Assembly (NCBI GenBank): GCA_006937955.1
Contig: SSNP01000041.1
Location: 696,283-760,282, forward strand
Reading direction: 5' to 3'
From: Pachypanchax playfairii
Taxonomy: Eukaryota; Chordata; Actinopteri; Cyprinodontiformes; Aplocheilidae
Length of the DNA: 64,000 nucleotides
Part shown: positions 47,501-61,795 of the stretch, in pieces
How positions within the stretch are numbered: position 1 is the first letter of the stretch
How the letters are laid out: each line of letters begins with the position of its first letter
Made by a program: the position numbers and the translations under genes
Notes under the pieces: generated by a model
Seen by the model: only the letters and a program-made list of their open reading frames with translations
The model's database searches: none
Told to the model about the DNA's origin: nothing

Positions 47501-50500
47501 TTTAAGTTTGTTTTTAATGGTCTGTTGTACAGCGTAAATAGCAGCTGTATTTAATATTCATTCATTTTAACTATCTTTCTTTTTTTACTGCTTGTAGATG
47601 TCATCAGAAATTCCTTGTTTGTTTTTTAATGACTTTTATCAGAGGTGATAAACTCCTGATGTTGACCCATGACTCTCTCTTTACATCTCGTCATATCAAT
47701 GACATATTACCAGTTAGACACATCAGATTCAGTGTCTGAAATTTGTTTTGGAAAGATTTGACCGCCATCATATCCAAAATAATCCACACTCTCATTCCAG
47801 TTGATCCCATTTAAATGAAAAATGTAACATTTAGTCTTTACCTTTTGCACGTCTTTGGAGAAATTCAGCATTTTTAGTCTTCAAGTGCATATGAAGAAAC
47901 TTTCCTCTGATGAATCCTAATATATAAAATGTTTTATTTTGAACATGGCCACTCTACAGAGTCTCTCCTGTGATGTGCAGTGTGACCTTTTGCTCTTTGT
48001 GAGAGTCGTGATGTGACTTTTACTGACATTTACAATCTCAAATCATTTCATCTGCTTCAGCTTTGGATATGTTTCACCTCTCTGCACCGACAGGTTAGAC
48101 ATGAACCATGTAAAAGATATATAAGTACCTCTCAGTGGAAATAATCACAATGTAGGAGACAGTGATCAAGCTCTAAGGAAAACAAAGAATGGTAAACAGT
48201 GATGGAGAGAAGAATAGGAAAAGTGATGTTATTATGGAGGATTACAGACTAAATAGGTAAAATGGTTTTGTGGTTTATTTACCCTAAACACCTTTGCCTC
48301 TTCTTTATATCCTAAGATTCAGTAAATCATCTTCCAGATATGTGAAGTAACATGATGAAATATCACTCAAGCACTTCTATTTAATTACATATTTGTGCAT
48401 AAAGTTCCTTGATGTCTTTTTGAGAACCCTCTTTGCTTCCCTGCAGCATGATTTGTGCTCTCATTGAAGCACAGACAGAAACAAACATGCAATCAGCTTG
48501 TTTAAATAAAAACTCTCGTTAGCTACCTGGCAACATTTGCTTTAAAGAGCTCATTACAGAAAACCTGGAGACATATGTTTATGGTCAGAGTGCAGCGTAC
48601 TCGGTGTTCTCTAAAACCGAAATTCATCACATAAGCAGCGGTGACAAATTTGAAGGGGTAAAACTGAAGAAAAGAAAGTTAATTACATTGTACATTTCAA
48701 GACAATTAACACAATTCATGTAAAAAGACACTTGATAATAATAAACTCTTTAATCAAATACTACTAAATGTTACCAAAATGACATTCTAAAATAATTTTT
48801 TTAAATTTTTGGTCTAGATCGCGGTCTTTGTGTTGAAATTTGGCTGAAACAGGAAGCCAATGTAAAAATCTAAGGTGAGATATGGAAGCACTTACAGGAT
48901 CTAGTCCAATGTTTACCACCTAAATGTTGGACAAGTTGCAGGAAACCAGGTGAAGTTTTACTGAGAAAAGTAAAAAATTAAATCACAAGTTCAGTTCAGG
49001 ATGAATAAAAGCATAAATAACCATCTCCATGGATATTATACTACACTGACACAACAAGAACGAACTTTAATGTTTGGGGTAAAATGACGGATTAACATTA
49101 AAATCCATTTCCAAAGTTGTATTAGTGGGTTTGATGTAAGAAGAATGTGACTAAGCATCCTGAGTGATCCAACGTACCCAGGGCTCAAATAAGAGCCTCC
49201 GTTTTCTCCTCATTCAGTAGGAGAAAGTTATCAGACAGCCAAGATGTTATACATTCAAACACCTGTCTAGAACAGATAATTAAGCGATACAGTGAGGTAT
49301 AAAAGTATTAAAAAGTTGATTATCATTAGCACGGCAGTAAAATAAAATACCACTAAACTCTCTTAATAGGTGGTATAAGTGAAGCCTTTTAAATAAATAA
49401 CATCGGGCCAAGAACAGAACCCTGTGGAACTAAAAGGATTTAAAATTCAAATTAGCAACAGAGATTCTTCTAAATGATAAATAAAAGTCAAACCAGTCCA
49501 GAGGAGGATCAAAAATGCCCATGTAACTTCTCAGAGTCTGAAAAGCACAGAGTTATAAGTCATCCCGGACCCTGACAGCAGAATTAGTGGAATGAGCTCA
49601 AAGAAAACAGAAAGAAATTCATTTTGAACCTCTAAAATTTGTTGCGCAACCACCCTTTTTCAAAATTTTAGAGATAAGAGAAAGTTTTGAGATGGGCTTG
49701 TAACTATAAAGTGCTGAATAATTACTTGATGGAAAAATAAGATTAATGAGGACAATGATTTGTGTATTCTGCATGTGGTACCTGGCCACATGGTTGATGA
49801 CAGGGGAGAAGTTGGTGGGTCCGTAGAGCTGGACAGACTTCAGACTCTGGTAGTAGGCGTCCATTACACCATCAATACCTGCACAGTATGGGTTCTGAGG
49901 GTTTCCGTTCTGGTGGGGAAAAAAAGGGGAAGAGATTAGAGTCCACGAATGACTAATCAGTCCAGAACCTACAAGCAAATCAGTCAAATTTACAGCTAAA
50001 TGCACAAATCATTAACGAACATGTTATTTATGATCCCTGTGACATATTAGATATTGAGTTGCTATTGACAGGTCTTTACCTTTCAACGGAGGTTTACCAG
50101 AACAAAAGGTTGCCACACAATTGGATTTAATTATGACTTTGGGTCTAATTATACAGCTTCTTTCAGAAGAGGACTCTGGAATGTTCATAAGACCCAAGCA
50201 AATCAGATAAAAAGTCATGACTGGGAGTATTCTGTGTTTTATAAACCAACTAAACAAGGGATTGTGTTTTTATGAAAAATCTGTAAATATAATTTTTAAA
50301 TTTTTACACAAAACGTGCTCATCAAATTGCTGGAAATCTTATCTGTATAACAAATAACATTAAAATACACTGTACAACCATTCAGCAAATACAAGTCTTT
50401 TCACTTCCCAAAACTGAACAAACTGACTCGTGTCTTTCTCATGCTTACCAGGGCAAACTCATGAGACACCCGACCATCAGGTGGGAGTTTGGCCCCGAAG

Positions 50501-53500
50501 CCCAGAGCTGGGAACATCTTGTCGCTGTCGTAGTCCTGAATAATCTCTCCCACTGCCTTCAGGGCCATGGCGTAGGCATTCAGCTGGTAGGGGCTCATGT
50601 AGTGGAGGGAGGTGGGTTGGGTTGGGTGTCCTGTTTAGGACAGAGGGAACATATAAATATGTCTCTCTTAAAAAACATCAGGACAGTGTAAATAACTCAA
50701 ATCGAGTTCAATCAAATCAATCAAATTTGAGATCCATAAATGAAGCTTATTTTAATCTCTTTGTTTGTAACTCATCACTTTACACAACTTTACTCACATG
50801 CTGTATTTTAGTTAGCATTTAGATTTGAATGATAAACCTCCCAAATCAAGTCACCGTAAGCTTCAACATATTTTTATATCCTTTGCTTAAAAACTCTGTT
50901 TGATTTGATAGAATTTGGCCTAATTGCTGCCTCACGGTCTGAGATGGATGGTGCGAGCTTTTAATTAGTCATCGTCGCAGGTTAGCACACTGAGCTTTAG
51001 CTGCCAGGTGTGATAGAGTAGACCATTAGGAAACACTTTGATTCTCCATTTGCATATATTTGAATAAACTCTCTCGACGGATTCCGAGTCCTCTGTGCGT
51101 CTTTAAGGGAGTTTGTAAGTGTGTGTGCACGCCAGAAGTAGTGTGCATGAAGGCTCACCGTTGGAAGCTGTGAAATCAATGGCCACTGTGAAGTTGATCT
51201 GAGTCCTTGGAAAACAAGAGACATAATTCATTAATTAGTAATTATCTGCTGAACAGACTGTAAAATGGGTGAAGAATTCAAGGATTACTAAAATGTACAA
51301 ATTGTGGTATAAACGCAAAATAAAGTGAAATTGAAATCAATCCACAAGCTGAGAACTTTATTTTACATCTTTCTGTTATATTTATGGGTTCTGAGTTTAT
51401 TATTGTTTATGGTGCACTATGTCAGGGTTTCTCTGTGATTTGTTTCTTTGTTGTTCGCCTGCAGCCTCAGCTACTTTGTTTACTTTGTATTTTCCTGTCT
51501 GTGGTTTGTTCATTTTGTCTTCATTGCTCTTTAGTTATTCATGGTTCATTCCTTAGTTATATTTATTATTATTTATGGTATTAATTTAATATGCTCCTTT
51601 TGTGTAATCCTGTTCCCTGTGTTTGTTTCTCTGTTCTTGATTTTCCTTAGTTAAATTTATTTTGTGTTGTTATCAGCTCCACCAGGAGTTCATGTTTTCA
51701 TCAGGGTTTGTTTGTTTGTTTGTTAGCAAAATAACAAAAAAAAAATCTGGATGGATTGTGATGAAATTTTCAGGAAAGGACAGAAATGCTTCAATAAATA
51801 TGTGAGTAGATTTTGGAGGTGATTTGGATCCAGGAATTATTTTAATAATATCTTATTGTGAGACAGAGCTGTTTTTAACATTTCTGCATGTATCTCCGCA
51901 ATAAATGATCCAAGTGCTCAGTAACAAAATACAGGTTGAGTTCCCAACAGGTTCTACATGATACCAAGGACTGATCTGGATCAAGGACTGATCTGGATCA
52001 AGGACTGATCTGGACTGTTACAAAATTCCCGATTCTCTGATCCAGAATAGACAATAAAAGGGAACTTTCAGATTTTTTATCACTTTAGAACAATTGATGT
52101 TATAAACCTGCAACAAACACCAAAAGACCGTCGAGACTCTGTAGAATCAGACGTGTGTAACAGATTTGATGTTCCTTCAAAAGTTCTGGAGCTCGATCCA
52201 GAAGAAAACCACCATTACTGAATAACTACTGAACTAATAATGAATCAATGTGAATCCAAATACTAAAGATGTTTTAATGGATCAATGAATCTGTTATTTT
52301 TGGTGTAAATGATAATATGGAGGAACTGATGTGTTTGATGGAGGTCTGTGATCTACCAGTGTACGAGCTCTACTGTACATGTGTAAATATGTGATATAGT
52401 TTTACAAAACCTTTATCATTTTTAAACTTCTACCCAAAAACAATTAAATACTGAAAGTTGCACTTCAATTCTGGCAGATTCCTAAAGTTGACTATGATGA
52501 CATGGTTCTTGCACCTGTAAAGATTTTTTAAAATAATTCTTTTGATGCATAAAACCTTCATTATTACATGTATATTGTCTTTATCGGACTTAAAAAAAAA
52601 AAAAAAAAAGTCTTGCAACTTTGTGAAAAATGACAGCAACAAGTAGCAGAAACTACGAAAGCTTAGGTCCTCGAATATCTGAACAAATCAATTATGTGCT
52701 TGATTTTCTGGGAGTTTTCCTGCAGGGACAACAGACGGGGAATTCTGATCATGTGTCTTATGCTGGCACAGAAAGTTCAGCCAAGCTGCTTAAATTATGC
52801 ATGCACTCTTTCTCCTGCTGCCATTTCTCGTTCTGTCATACAGACAGAAAGTTTGAGAAACAAGTCAAAGTATTTGAGAGAAAAAATGGACAAGTACAAG
52901 TTGAACACAAAATGAGGATTTAACAAAACATCTCATACGTTACGTTCGATGAGTCACAAACATTATAGACTATTTTGTAGAAGTTATAAAGAACAAAAGC
53001 AAAAAAATAAAAGGTTCCAAATACACGATAAATCCCCAAAACTCTTCTTACAATCTTATTGAGTGGCTGGTATTGATTAACATTTTAAAACCTCTGAAGT
53101 GTGTGATTATTTTATTCACCGTCACACTGTTTTCATTAGCAGAACATTTAAACTAAATGTCAGGTTTCATTTTCTGACATAAAAATGCATTTCAAGGAAA
53201 CAATGCATTTAATGCTTGACATGATCATGATTATTTAAACACAGTTCATAATGGAGCATAAGAACGCGCTCTAAAAAGGTCAACTACATATGAAACACAA
53301 GAACCAGAGATGGTCTGTTTATTAGATGTAACAATGAGCTCATTTCTTCTAGTTTTATAAAGTGGAATATTAACTCTTCTATTTGTATTTCAAATGTGTC
53401 CTTTTTGTTATCTTTAATTGTATTAACTTTATTTTTTACACCTTATAAAGACAAATTTGTAAGAATATTTGCTTGCTGCAGTTTTGTTTTTCATATTTAA

Positions 53501-56500
53501 GATAAAATGACATTAGGTACCATCATAAGACTCTGTTTTCTAGCTGTAGTTATCATCTATCTTCAGTCTTGTGTTGTTATTTTTCTGCAACATGTTAATT
53601 AGTTTGCTTTCAGCTGTCTCTGCTACCTTCCCTTCCTGGGCACTAATTTGCTTTGCAGCACAGCCAATCAGCATGATTCGTCTCACTGACAGACGTTAAG
53701 CGATTCAACATGAGGAATTTTCTGAAACAAATTGGTGCGATGATCCACAGACAGTTCAGACGTTGCTGACAACTTGTTCTTGTTTTAAAGAGATGCAAAT
53801 AAGACAAATAAGAAAAAAATGCACTGCGGACCCAAACTCCAACCACCTGCACCACAGAGTGCAACCTTCTACAGGGATTAACAGAACAGAAACACATTTA
53901 TTTTTAGTTTCAGGTCATTTTGACCCCCCTAGCAAAATCATAGCTTTACAACTTCAGCATTAATAGATGTTGTCTGCCTCAAGTCTCTTTGTATCTACCT
54001 CCAACCACTTGGACCACATTATTTGATCATTGGGGTTCCACTTTGAGACTCAATCATACATTAGCATCTACTGTAATATTAATGAATTTATCTACTCAAG
54101 TACAAAACGAAGATGACTTGGTCAACATTGGACTTCTTTTCAAGAACATCTGCCTAGAATCCTCTGTAAAATCAAGGATAGAATAGAAATTTACAAGTGT
54201 AGCTACTGGAGATCATTGTGAGAACATTATGAAGTGTTTAAAAATGTTCATGTGAAGTTTTTCTCCATTACTCAGACAGCTGGTGGAACCACGTGAGCAT
54301 TATTTTAAGGAGCAGTCTGAAAACAGAATCAGATGTTGTGATGTGACTTACAGAAACAGCTGGTTGGACAGTTTCAATATGTTAAGAGATGAAAGGAGGA
54401 GAGGTGTGCAGACACATATCACCATCTTGACTTCCTACGCTGAGCAGCAGTTGATAACCCTTGTAGATAACCTTTACAGCTGCACCAGAAAAAGGTTTTT
54501 CACTTCGAGCTACATTACAAGCTGGGATTTTTAATACTCCCTGAGGAAGACTTCACCTCTTCTAACAGTCTGTCCAGATGATGCAACAACTTCTCTTCAG
54601 TTTCATGGCTGAGAGTGACTCCAGATTTCCACTTCATCCATCCACCTTTAACCTGATCTGATTTATCAGTCTGATTTGACAGACTTTTTACACTCTGTCA
54701 GAGGTAAGAATCCTGGAAACGAAGGCTCTTCTGCAGCATTACCATCAAGTTTATGTCTCTTTCAGAAATTAGAACTGCTGGTAAAGAATAAGTTTACCTA
54801 TAAATACTTTCCTCATAGCAGATCTATGTGTTTTTACCACATTTATACCAAATAATGATATTCTTTTATTTATATCCCTGCCTGCAATTGTTTTAACCAC
54901 ATAAAAAGATGCTAAATGCGGATCTACTAGTCTTTACTGCATATGTCTGTTCTATAATTAAACTCTTGACAATTAAATCAATTTAGTCCTCACTGGTGAG
55001 CTATCAAACGCAAGTAACCACCCTAAGTTTACATTGTTTAGCTCTTAATCTGATCTGTAAAATTAAACCCAATTTGCATCGTTTTAAATTATGTTTCAAT
55101 GGTAAAGGTCTGGGGCATACAAAGAGATTAGTTTGATGTGCTCTATAAAAGATTATGTGTTATTCTAATTGTTTTGTAAAAATAATTATAAATATTTATT
55201 TATTTATTCTAAATATATCAGGATGGATGAAATTGTTGGTTAAAGAGGGAAAAACCCTCAATGATCACTGAAAAACTTAACAACAACAACAATAATAATA
55301 ATAACTCAATGAAAAACTACTAAAAACAGATGTTGTCATTCAACTGAATAATTCAATAAAAACAAACTACAGCAACTGGCTTGGACAAAAATAAAGAGAC
55401 CATAATTTGCTTGTTTCACAGCCTGAATATTGTTCCTGTTGATTTGTGAAGCAAAACCCAGGGAGTCAAAAATCTCTGCCTCTTTGGAAGCCTTGCATTT
55501 TTCCTCCTGTCTTGATTTTCAGTGTCTGCTTGTTGAACTAATGATAGCCTCTCACAGCGAGGACAATACCAGCAGACTTCCCTCCTCCTTCTATTCTGGT
55601 TTCAATACTCAATCCACAAACCAAAGCAAGGGGAACAATATCTGTCACTCTGAGTGACAGGGTTGGCTTCAAAGACACTACTCAAAATGAAATATATCAG
55701 CAGTAATTCATCATTTTATTGGCATCCTGGCAAAATGAAGCCCCTTTGTCAAAATTCATGGTTAGTGCTAATGCTTTATCCGATGGAAAGAAAAGAATGA
55801 GAGCAGCACAGATCTGGATTGACACCGAGCTTTCTCAGATCACTCATTTTATGCTAATCCTACCAGCAGATCATGTTCCTAATTAGGTCCAAATGAACAA
55901 TTAGCTGATTGAGTTGAAACTGCAAAAGGAGCTGCCAGTCAGAAGACACAAAAAGAGTGTTGGAAGGGAGAGATAAAAGTTCGGGGGGGGGATCCACACC
56001 AAGTGATCAGGAGGTAAAATGCACAAAAAACCAAGGAGTAGTTTCTGTGTTTGCAAGCATGAGTGTGTTTACAATTTTATGCACCATCCACCCATTATGC
56101 AATTGGAGCAAATGCGACAGGACCATTTCAGTCCATTTAGGTTTCAGACAGACAAACAGCCCTTGGCATTTAATTTACCCACACAGCCGTGCAAAAGCAT
56201 CCAGCTTACACAAAAAAAAATGTTTAAAAACAATTGCACTCTATTTTTTCTAAGCACCGATAGAAAGATCCAAAGGGCTTCCCAGACTCAAACAGCAGCT
56301 GGGAATTTAGTTAGCAGGGAGAACTGATGATGGGATTTCTCCATCAACAGACAGTGACAGTAAACATATGTGAGGACAGATGGTCAAAGCACATGTCTGT
56401 TTTTCATAGCTGCAACATATCCAGTCTAAAAGAGCTTTTAAATAAACATTTTATATATTAACATACAAACAAAACCCAAATGAAACATGTAAAGATGAAT

Positions 56501-59500
56501 CTCATTTTCTGTATTTTACAAATTTAAACAAGATTTAACATAATCTGAATTAATCTGATGTTTTTGTCGCTTGACATTAATTGAAAAAATAGAAAGAAAA
56601 AATAGGATGTTTTTCCTACATTACAGAAACACTCTTTTGGAATTTATGCAATTTTCAAAAAAAATCATACATAACTCCTGAAAAGGGGGAAACACTGGAT
56701 TGCAGCTTTAAATGATGTTCTGTGGGAAAATTTGGATTATGATTCATGATTTCAAGGTGGATGTTTCTTTAGCTATTACAAATAAAAAATGTTGAAACTT
56801 GAACCAGAAGTGTAACAGCAAAGTATTAAAAAAACAAGTGGGAAACTTACTGAAAGAAAGTCAGACTTTGGTTTGTAACCCTCAGAAAAAAAAAAACATT
56901 TGTTCCAGAGTTTTGTCACCACCTGCTGTGATGTTTGACTATCAAAACTGTTGAAATGTTTTCTTTCAAGTATGAGCAGATTTCTTGTGTTATCCCCTGG
57001 TTGGCCCTCTCATTAACTCAACAGTAACAAAATCTAAGAAAATGCAATATGTCCTTTTCTTTTATGAGTTTGTCGCAAAAAAACTAATTAAAACTTTAAA
57101 AACTAGTTTACAAAACTTTTTAAAGCTGTGGATTTTCTCCCAATAAACTTGTAGACTTTCTATAGCAGCTAAATAAATAAGAAGCTAGAACACGGAAACA
57201 TTGCAAAGACTTTTTTTTTAAGTTGCAGCCACATGAACTGCTTTTCTCCCTTGGCAGTCTCCCCCTCTGTGACTTTAATGAAGGCAGAGTGTGTAGGCGA
57301 GCGTTTACGCCACGCCTGGGTGAACACGGTCCACCCTCCTGAGCAACATACATGCACAAGTACAGAGAACACATGAGTACAAACATGAAGCCACGAGGAG
57401 GATGATGTCAATCTTCAGGTCAGCCCATCTGTTAATCCTCCCCAAAATTAAATAAATCCTGCCTCAAACACACAAATGTATACTTTTACATATGATCTAA
57501 TGCCTTCAGACACGGGGATCGTTATCTTAGCATGATGGAGACCAGCACACTCAGACCTCATTAACACCACGAGCCAAGTGAGACAGTGTGAGTCCCACGA
57601 ATGCACAGCTGCTGACCAACTCACCCTCCTTTGATGTAGTCCAGGAATGTGACTTCAACATCCACAAGGAACGACAGCAGAGTTACCTGAAAATCAAAAT
57701 GACACAATCTGATTAGCGCTGTCACCATGGGAACAGAAAAATGAAATATTTACATCCTCATTTCACATGTTAAAGAACAAATCAGAGCAACAGGCCTTAC
57801 CGTTCCAGAGTTTCGATAGTTTTTCTTTTTCCCTTTCTTCTTTTGATTTATTACCTAAAAAAAGCAATTACATCATTATTTTTTTTTTGATCCACTAATT
57901 TTATTCATTCCTTCTGTTATTCATGTAATAATAACACAGGAATCAGAAACAGGATGTTGCCACCCTGCTGCTTGGGTGCAATTTTATAGGAACTGAGGTA
58001 TTGTTGGACTGATTTTTCTAATATTTTTCCGCTCCTTGAACTCATCTCCTGCAGCTGTTATCACATCCTGCTGGTTTGAAGATGCAGGACTGCATCAAAC
58101 TGGATCGTTTTTAGAAGCACAAAAAAATGCTTTTTTTTTTTTCTTTGAAAACATTTTATATTTAATCTAAATCTGGTTGTTTCTACTTTAAGAACCTTCC
58201 CTAATATTTCCTAAATTTGAACTTACAGCACATGTTTAATTCTAATTAGATCAGGTAATCCCAGTATATATACTTTTCATCTAAAATAGGGGTCACATGA
58301 TATTATGATAACATGCAGCTGTGATATAATTGTCGAATATCAAACTGCTAATATTTATAACCCACATTTTCTTCATTCTTAATCTTTTTCTCCTGTCGTC
58401 ATTAAATTTACAGCATTTTCTGTGATCATCTAAAACCAGCTGTAAGTATTTAGTACAGTATTTACAGTTAATCTGATTGCTGAACATAACTGGCTCTTTT
58501 TCCTGCATATACAACAGTCATTTAGGATACTGACAACAAACATTGAGATGTTAATCAAAGATATAAAAAAAATTCTGATTCTGTAATCCTATAAGATGAT
58601 ATTTGCTGTGTTTAATTCACATCATATCTCGTAAAATAACCCAGACTGGTGCATTCAGGTGCTCCTATAATGCAGGAACTTGAGAGAAATAAAGCTGTAA
58701 TGTTTTCTGAACCCAAACACAGGATCCGTTCTTGGTAAATTGTGCCAAGGTTAAACAGAAAGAAAGGACCCGGAGGAAACAACAGACAAATGTGTGGATT
58801 TTTTTGCATTTCTCCTTGGTTTGCATTGAGCAGGAACCCACAAGGCACATTAACCTTTTGGAGGTGAATTGACATGGGATTGTAACACAACTTTCAGTGC
58901 AGACTAATTTATACCAAGTTCAGGCTGATAAAAAACAAAAAACAAGAGGTCAAGAAGAAAAGGGCAATAGAAAAAATACTAAACTACAAAGTATTTGTAA
59001 ATATCTGTGTGTTCTAGTATGTGTATGTGCTTGTTTAGCAAACAGCAGCTGTTTGAAATGAAACTCCCCAGTGCACTTCCCTCTTTTTGTAGTACTCTGT
59101 TAATTAAAAAGTGTTGCGTCGTTCTGAGAGACAATAATTTGGTGAACCATTATGAAGTCTATCCACTCGTGTGTGTGTGTGCGTGTGTGTATGTTTCTGA
59201 TTTCAAGCTGTAAATTTGCTCCATGTAGGAATGTTTGTTGGCACATCACAACATCACAAATACTTTATTCTAATATATTTATTTTTAAATTGCACTGCAG
59301 ACTTTAATTCATGATAAAAAAAAAGATGACAGATTTGTCATTTTTAAAGTTTGTTCTGGTAACTAAACATCAAACAAAACAAGTCCGTTACAAAAATGAA
59401 AGAGAATAAAATGTAAAATAAAAAGATGTTTTGATATCTTTTCTCACATTGTATTAATAGATACAGTTTTCAACAAATGTATCATAAAACTGGTGTTGAA

Positions 59501-61795
59501 AAAGTAAGTTAAAAACCATCTGCCATGTTGTGATGTCATCAGTTGATCTTGACTCGGTTATTGTTAGTGTGTATGTAAACAAACATGGAGACTGAGAGAT
59601 TTCAGCGAAGAATTAAGCGATTTCTCTGAAACATTAGAAGAAAAATGAGTTTGTGTTTTACCATTTGGGATTATGTCACATGCTGCTTGTAAAAAAATAG
59701 CGATGGCAAGTTCATCCAGAGGCAGTAAATTGGAAACTCACTAAATTGTGAAATAGCACAATTCTTTTATTGAAGTGTGTGATTGTGGATTTTAAAAGCA
59801 GTTCTTACCTCGTTGCTGCATGTTCAAATATAAATTTTTAAACATGCATTGCTATTTTTGGTTATTAATTCTTAAAAACACAATTTTATATTTGACTGAG
59901 GGGAAGTAAAAATCAACACACACACACGTACCTCATAGATATTGAACTGGCTCTGTCCTCGAGATAGTTCCCTGTAGCTGGTGCTGAAGTCTCCAATAAA
60001 ATCATGGCTGTGCAGTGTTGCATAAAAAAAGACAAATACATTAGAAACATCCTAATTTACTTATTCTCACAACACAATTGTCACAATCAAAATTTTAAGC
60101 AACCAGAAATACTTTGAGTCACACCAAGGTGAAAGTAAGAAAAAAAAAAAGACTATTAGCATATGATTCTACCAAAAATACAATTATCAGATTGTGAGAA
60201 ATAAACTAAAATAAGCTAAAATTTCCCAGCTGTCTTGTTCTTGTCTGTTCAAATTCAGATTCATGATGAACCAGCGAGCTCGTGATGCTCCTTTACTTAC
60301 TAAAAACACTGATTGCAGTTAATTACGAACAACTTGGGTTAGTTTAACTGAGCGCAGACTGTTGATCAGGTGAATTTAAATGTAATCAAGATAAAAGTAA
60401 AAGAAAAAAAAATCTACTCACAGACAAAACCTGTTTAGCACTAAGAGGTAGTGCTGAAAATGAATTGAATGTGCATGTGTTAAAAGGTCATGCAACTTGG
60501 CAATGATTAAGATTTACAACCAGATGAATAATAGATTTGTCAGTATGGACTGTGCCTTGATCCCAGGAGGATGTGGCACCCCCTCGGGTCTGGATGTAAG
60601 TGGCAGTTTGCTATGGAACATGCTGTGTTGTGTTGTCTCCTGCAGCAAGGCGACCCACAGCTGATGTAACTGGGCATTAAGATCCATTAGACTCTTGAAG
60701 TCGACATTTAAGCTAATCTCACATGTTTGTTTGGGGAAAAATTGGGGGAACTGGTGAACTATGGAAGGAACTCGACATGGAGTGTACAGACAGGTGTGGT
60801 CTTGGTATCGTAATACTGATGTATCATCAGGGTCCTCTGAATAACCAACGATGACCTGAGCTCAGACCACATGACACCCCACACTGTGAAGTGACCTCGT
60901 AAATCTCTGTACAACACATGGAGTCTAGCTGATGCATGGGCGTGTCTACAAAAACTTCATGGGGGGGGGGGCAAGTAGGGGTACAGATCACAGATTTTAA
61001 AAAGGGTGGCACATGTGGTCAATAACCAAAAAAAAAAAACTCCTAGTTTTTAATTAAATTACAGCCTGTTTCTCCTAAACTCCTTGCAACATAAACCACG
61101 AAGAAATCAAAATCTGTAACAGCACAACGTCAATGATATACTTGAATTAATCATCTTCACTGAGTAATGAAAAGGTATTAATTGTATTGATTGTAGTATT
61201 GACAGGCCACCCTTCTGGACACGCCCCTGAGCTGAGGAGCTGTCAAGGCATTCTTCAAGATTACATAAGGTGTAGAGCGTCTGGAGGGCGGGTGAAGGTG
61301 CTTATGTGACGTTTGTTGCACAATAAGACAATCTGTGGCGTGGTCTGTTTGACGTGATAAGAACCATCACAACATGTTCCAACATCAGGCAACATCTGTA
61401 TCCTCACACATCATGGACAAACATAGACCCTTAGCAAACTGCTGGTAATGCTGTCTCATGTGTCTGTTGACCTTCCCTCCAGCGTTTACCAGATAACTAT
61501 CACTCTAACTAGTCCTCTAATACTGGTTACACAGTAACTTGTTTTACATGCATAGTAAATTAAATTCAGATTGGATGATTTCATCTGGGCGTTTAATGTT
61601 CTTTATCAGTGGATGTATATCAGAGCTCATAATCTTTGAATTCAAACTAAAAATGATATTTAACAGAATCATTAAAATGAGGCAACAAAAGTCTCTTGTT
61701 GTGAGTTACTATTTGAGGTTTGACGGTAAGTAGCGTCACTCATGGATACTCACCCGCCGTCTCTGTCCCAGTCGTAAACCTCAACCTTGATGTTT
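41525..61795 (-). CDS. cpne8: Copine-8, C-terminal eleven coding exons (5' part off-window)
   Basis: Copines bind phospholipid in a Ca2+-dependent way through two N-terminal C2 domains and carry a C-terminal von Willebrand A-like domain. Exons, all phase-compatible GT-AG: 61754-61795, 59932-60007, 57801-57854, 57625-57686, 51159-51205, 50449-50630, 49782-49909, 46833-46935, 43236-43293, 43042-43115 and 41525-41713 (last, with stop). They total 1015 nt, about 337 of some 560 residues. Visible are the end of C2B (IKVEVYDWDRDGG, HDFIGDFSTSYRELSRGQSQ), a lysine-rich linker (KKKGKKKN), the A-domain metal site AIDFTASNG, LPPDGRVSHEFAL, NPYCAGIDGVMDAYYQSLK, VLLIITDGVISDM and MSIIIVGVGPAEFD. The ending GIKPSPAPPPYSPSVQPIQTQI-like tail (quoted in part: SPSVQPIQTQI) resembles CPNE8 rather than CPNE5/9. 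ALG10B-CPNE8 are neighbours in human 12q12. C2A and the start lie beyond 64000. Confidence 0.93.
43294..46832 (-). other. cpne8: cpne8 intron with family-A repeat
   Basis: A 3.5-kb intron between the exon encoding VLLIITDGVISDM and that encoding GLPMSIIIVGVG. It contains the TIR repeat at 46192-46775 and a TTGTAT-rich low-complexity stretch near 45218-45350. No other exon was seen. Confidence 0.7.
46192..46775 (+). mobile_element. Family-A TIR element, uninterrupted copy (about 584 bp)
   Basis: It begins TTAAAGAGGCCATTCC and ends GAAATAACCTCTTTAA, giving inverted TTAAAGAGG termini. It encodes nothing. Its right half is about 95% identical by eye (inverted) to 29496-29587 plus 30173 onward, and its left half is related to 15242 onward. 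No clear target-site duplication was found. It lies within a cpne8 intron. Confidence 0.75.
47264..47295. other. Assembly gap (32 N)
   Basis: A run of N in the cpne8 intron between exons 46833-46935 and 49782-49909. Confidence 0.97.
51715..51960 (+). repeat. Old teleost interspersed repeat
   Basis: A (TTTG)n lead at about 51705-51722 is followed by GGATGGATTGTGATGAAATT, TTTCAGGAAAGGACAGAAAT and TTTGGAGGTGATTTGGATCC. I recognise these phrases from a common degenerate fish repeat. The family is not assigned. Confidence 0.5.
51966..52014. repeat. 17-bp tandem repeat, about 2.9 copies
   Basis: The unit AAGGACTGATCTGGATC is repeated at 51966, 51983 and 52000 (the last is partial). Confidence 0.95.
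57855..59931 (-). other. cpne8: cpne8 intron (2.1 kb)
   Basis: An AT-rich intron between the KKKGKKKN linker exon and the HDFIGDFS exon, with a (GT)n microsatellite at about 59169-59190. Nothing else was recognised. Confidence 0.65.
59169..59190. repeat. (GT)n microsatellite
   Basis: Eleven GT-type units with one GC interruption. Confidence 0.9.
60008..61753 (-). other. cpne8: cpne8 intron (1.7 kb)
   Basis: Intron between the VYDWDRDGG and HDFIGDFS exons. It has a G-run at 60961-60970. No exon was recognised, and the GC-richer part at about 60540-61480 may be an unidentified repeat. Confidence 0.55.

Larger units (their letters stand above)
51206..57624 (-). other. cpne8: Large cpne8 intron (6.4 kb)
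   Basis: It separates the FLDYIKGG exon from the TQINFTVAIDFTASN exon. It holds an old interspersed repeat near 51715-51960 and a 17-bp tandem repeat at 51966-52014. The rest is AT-rich, with no exon or gene recognised. Confidence 0.65.
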
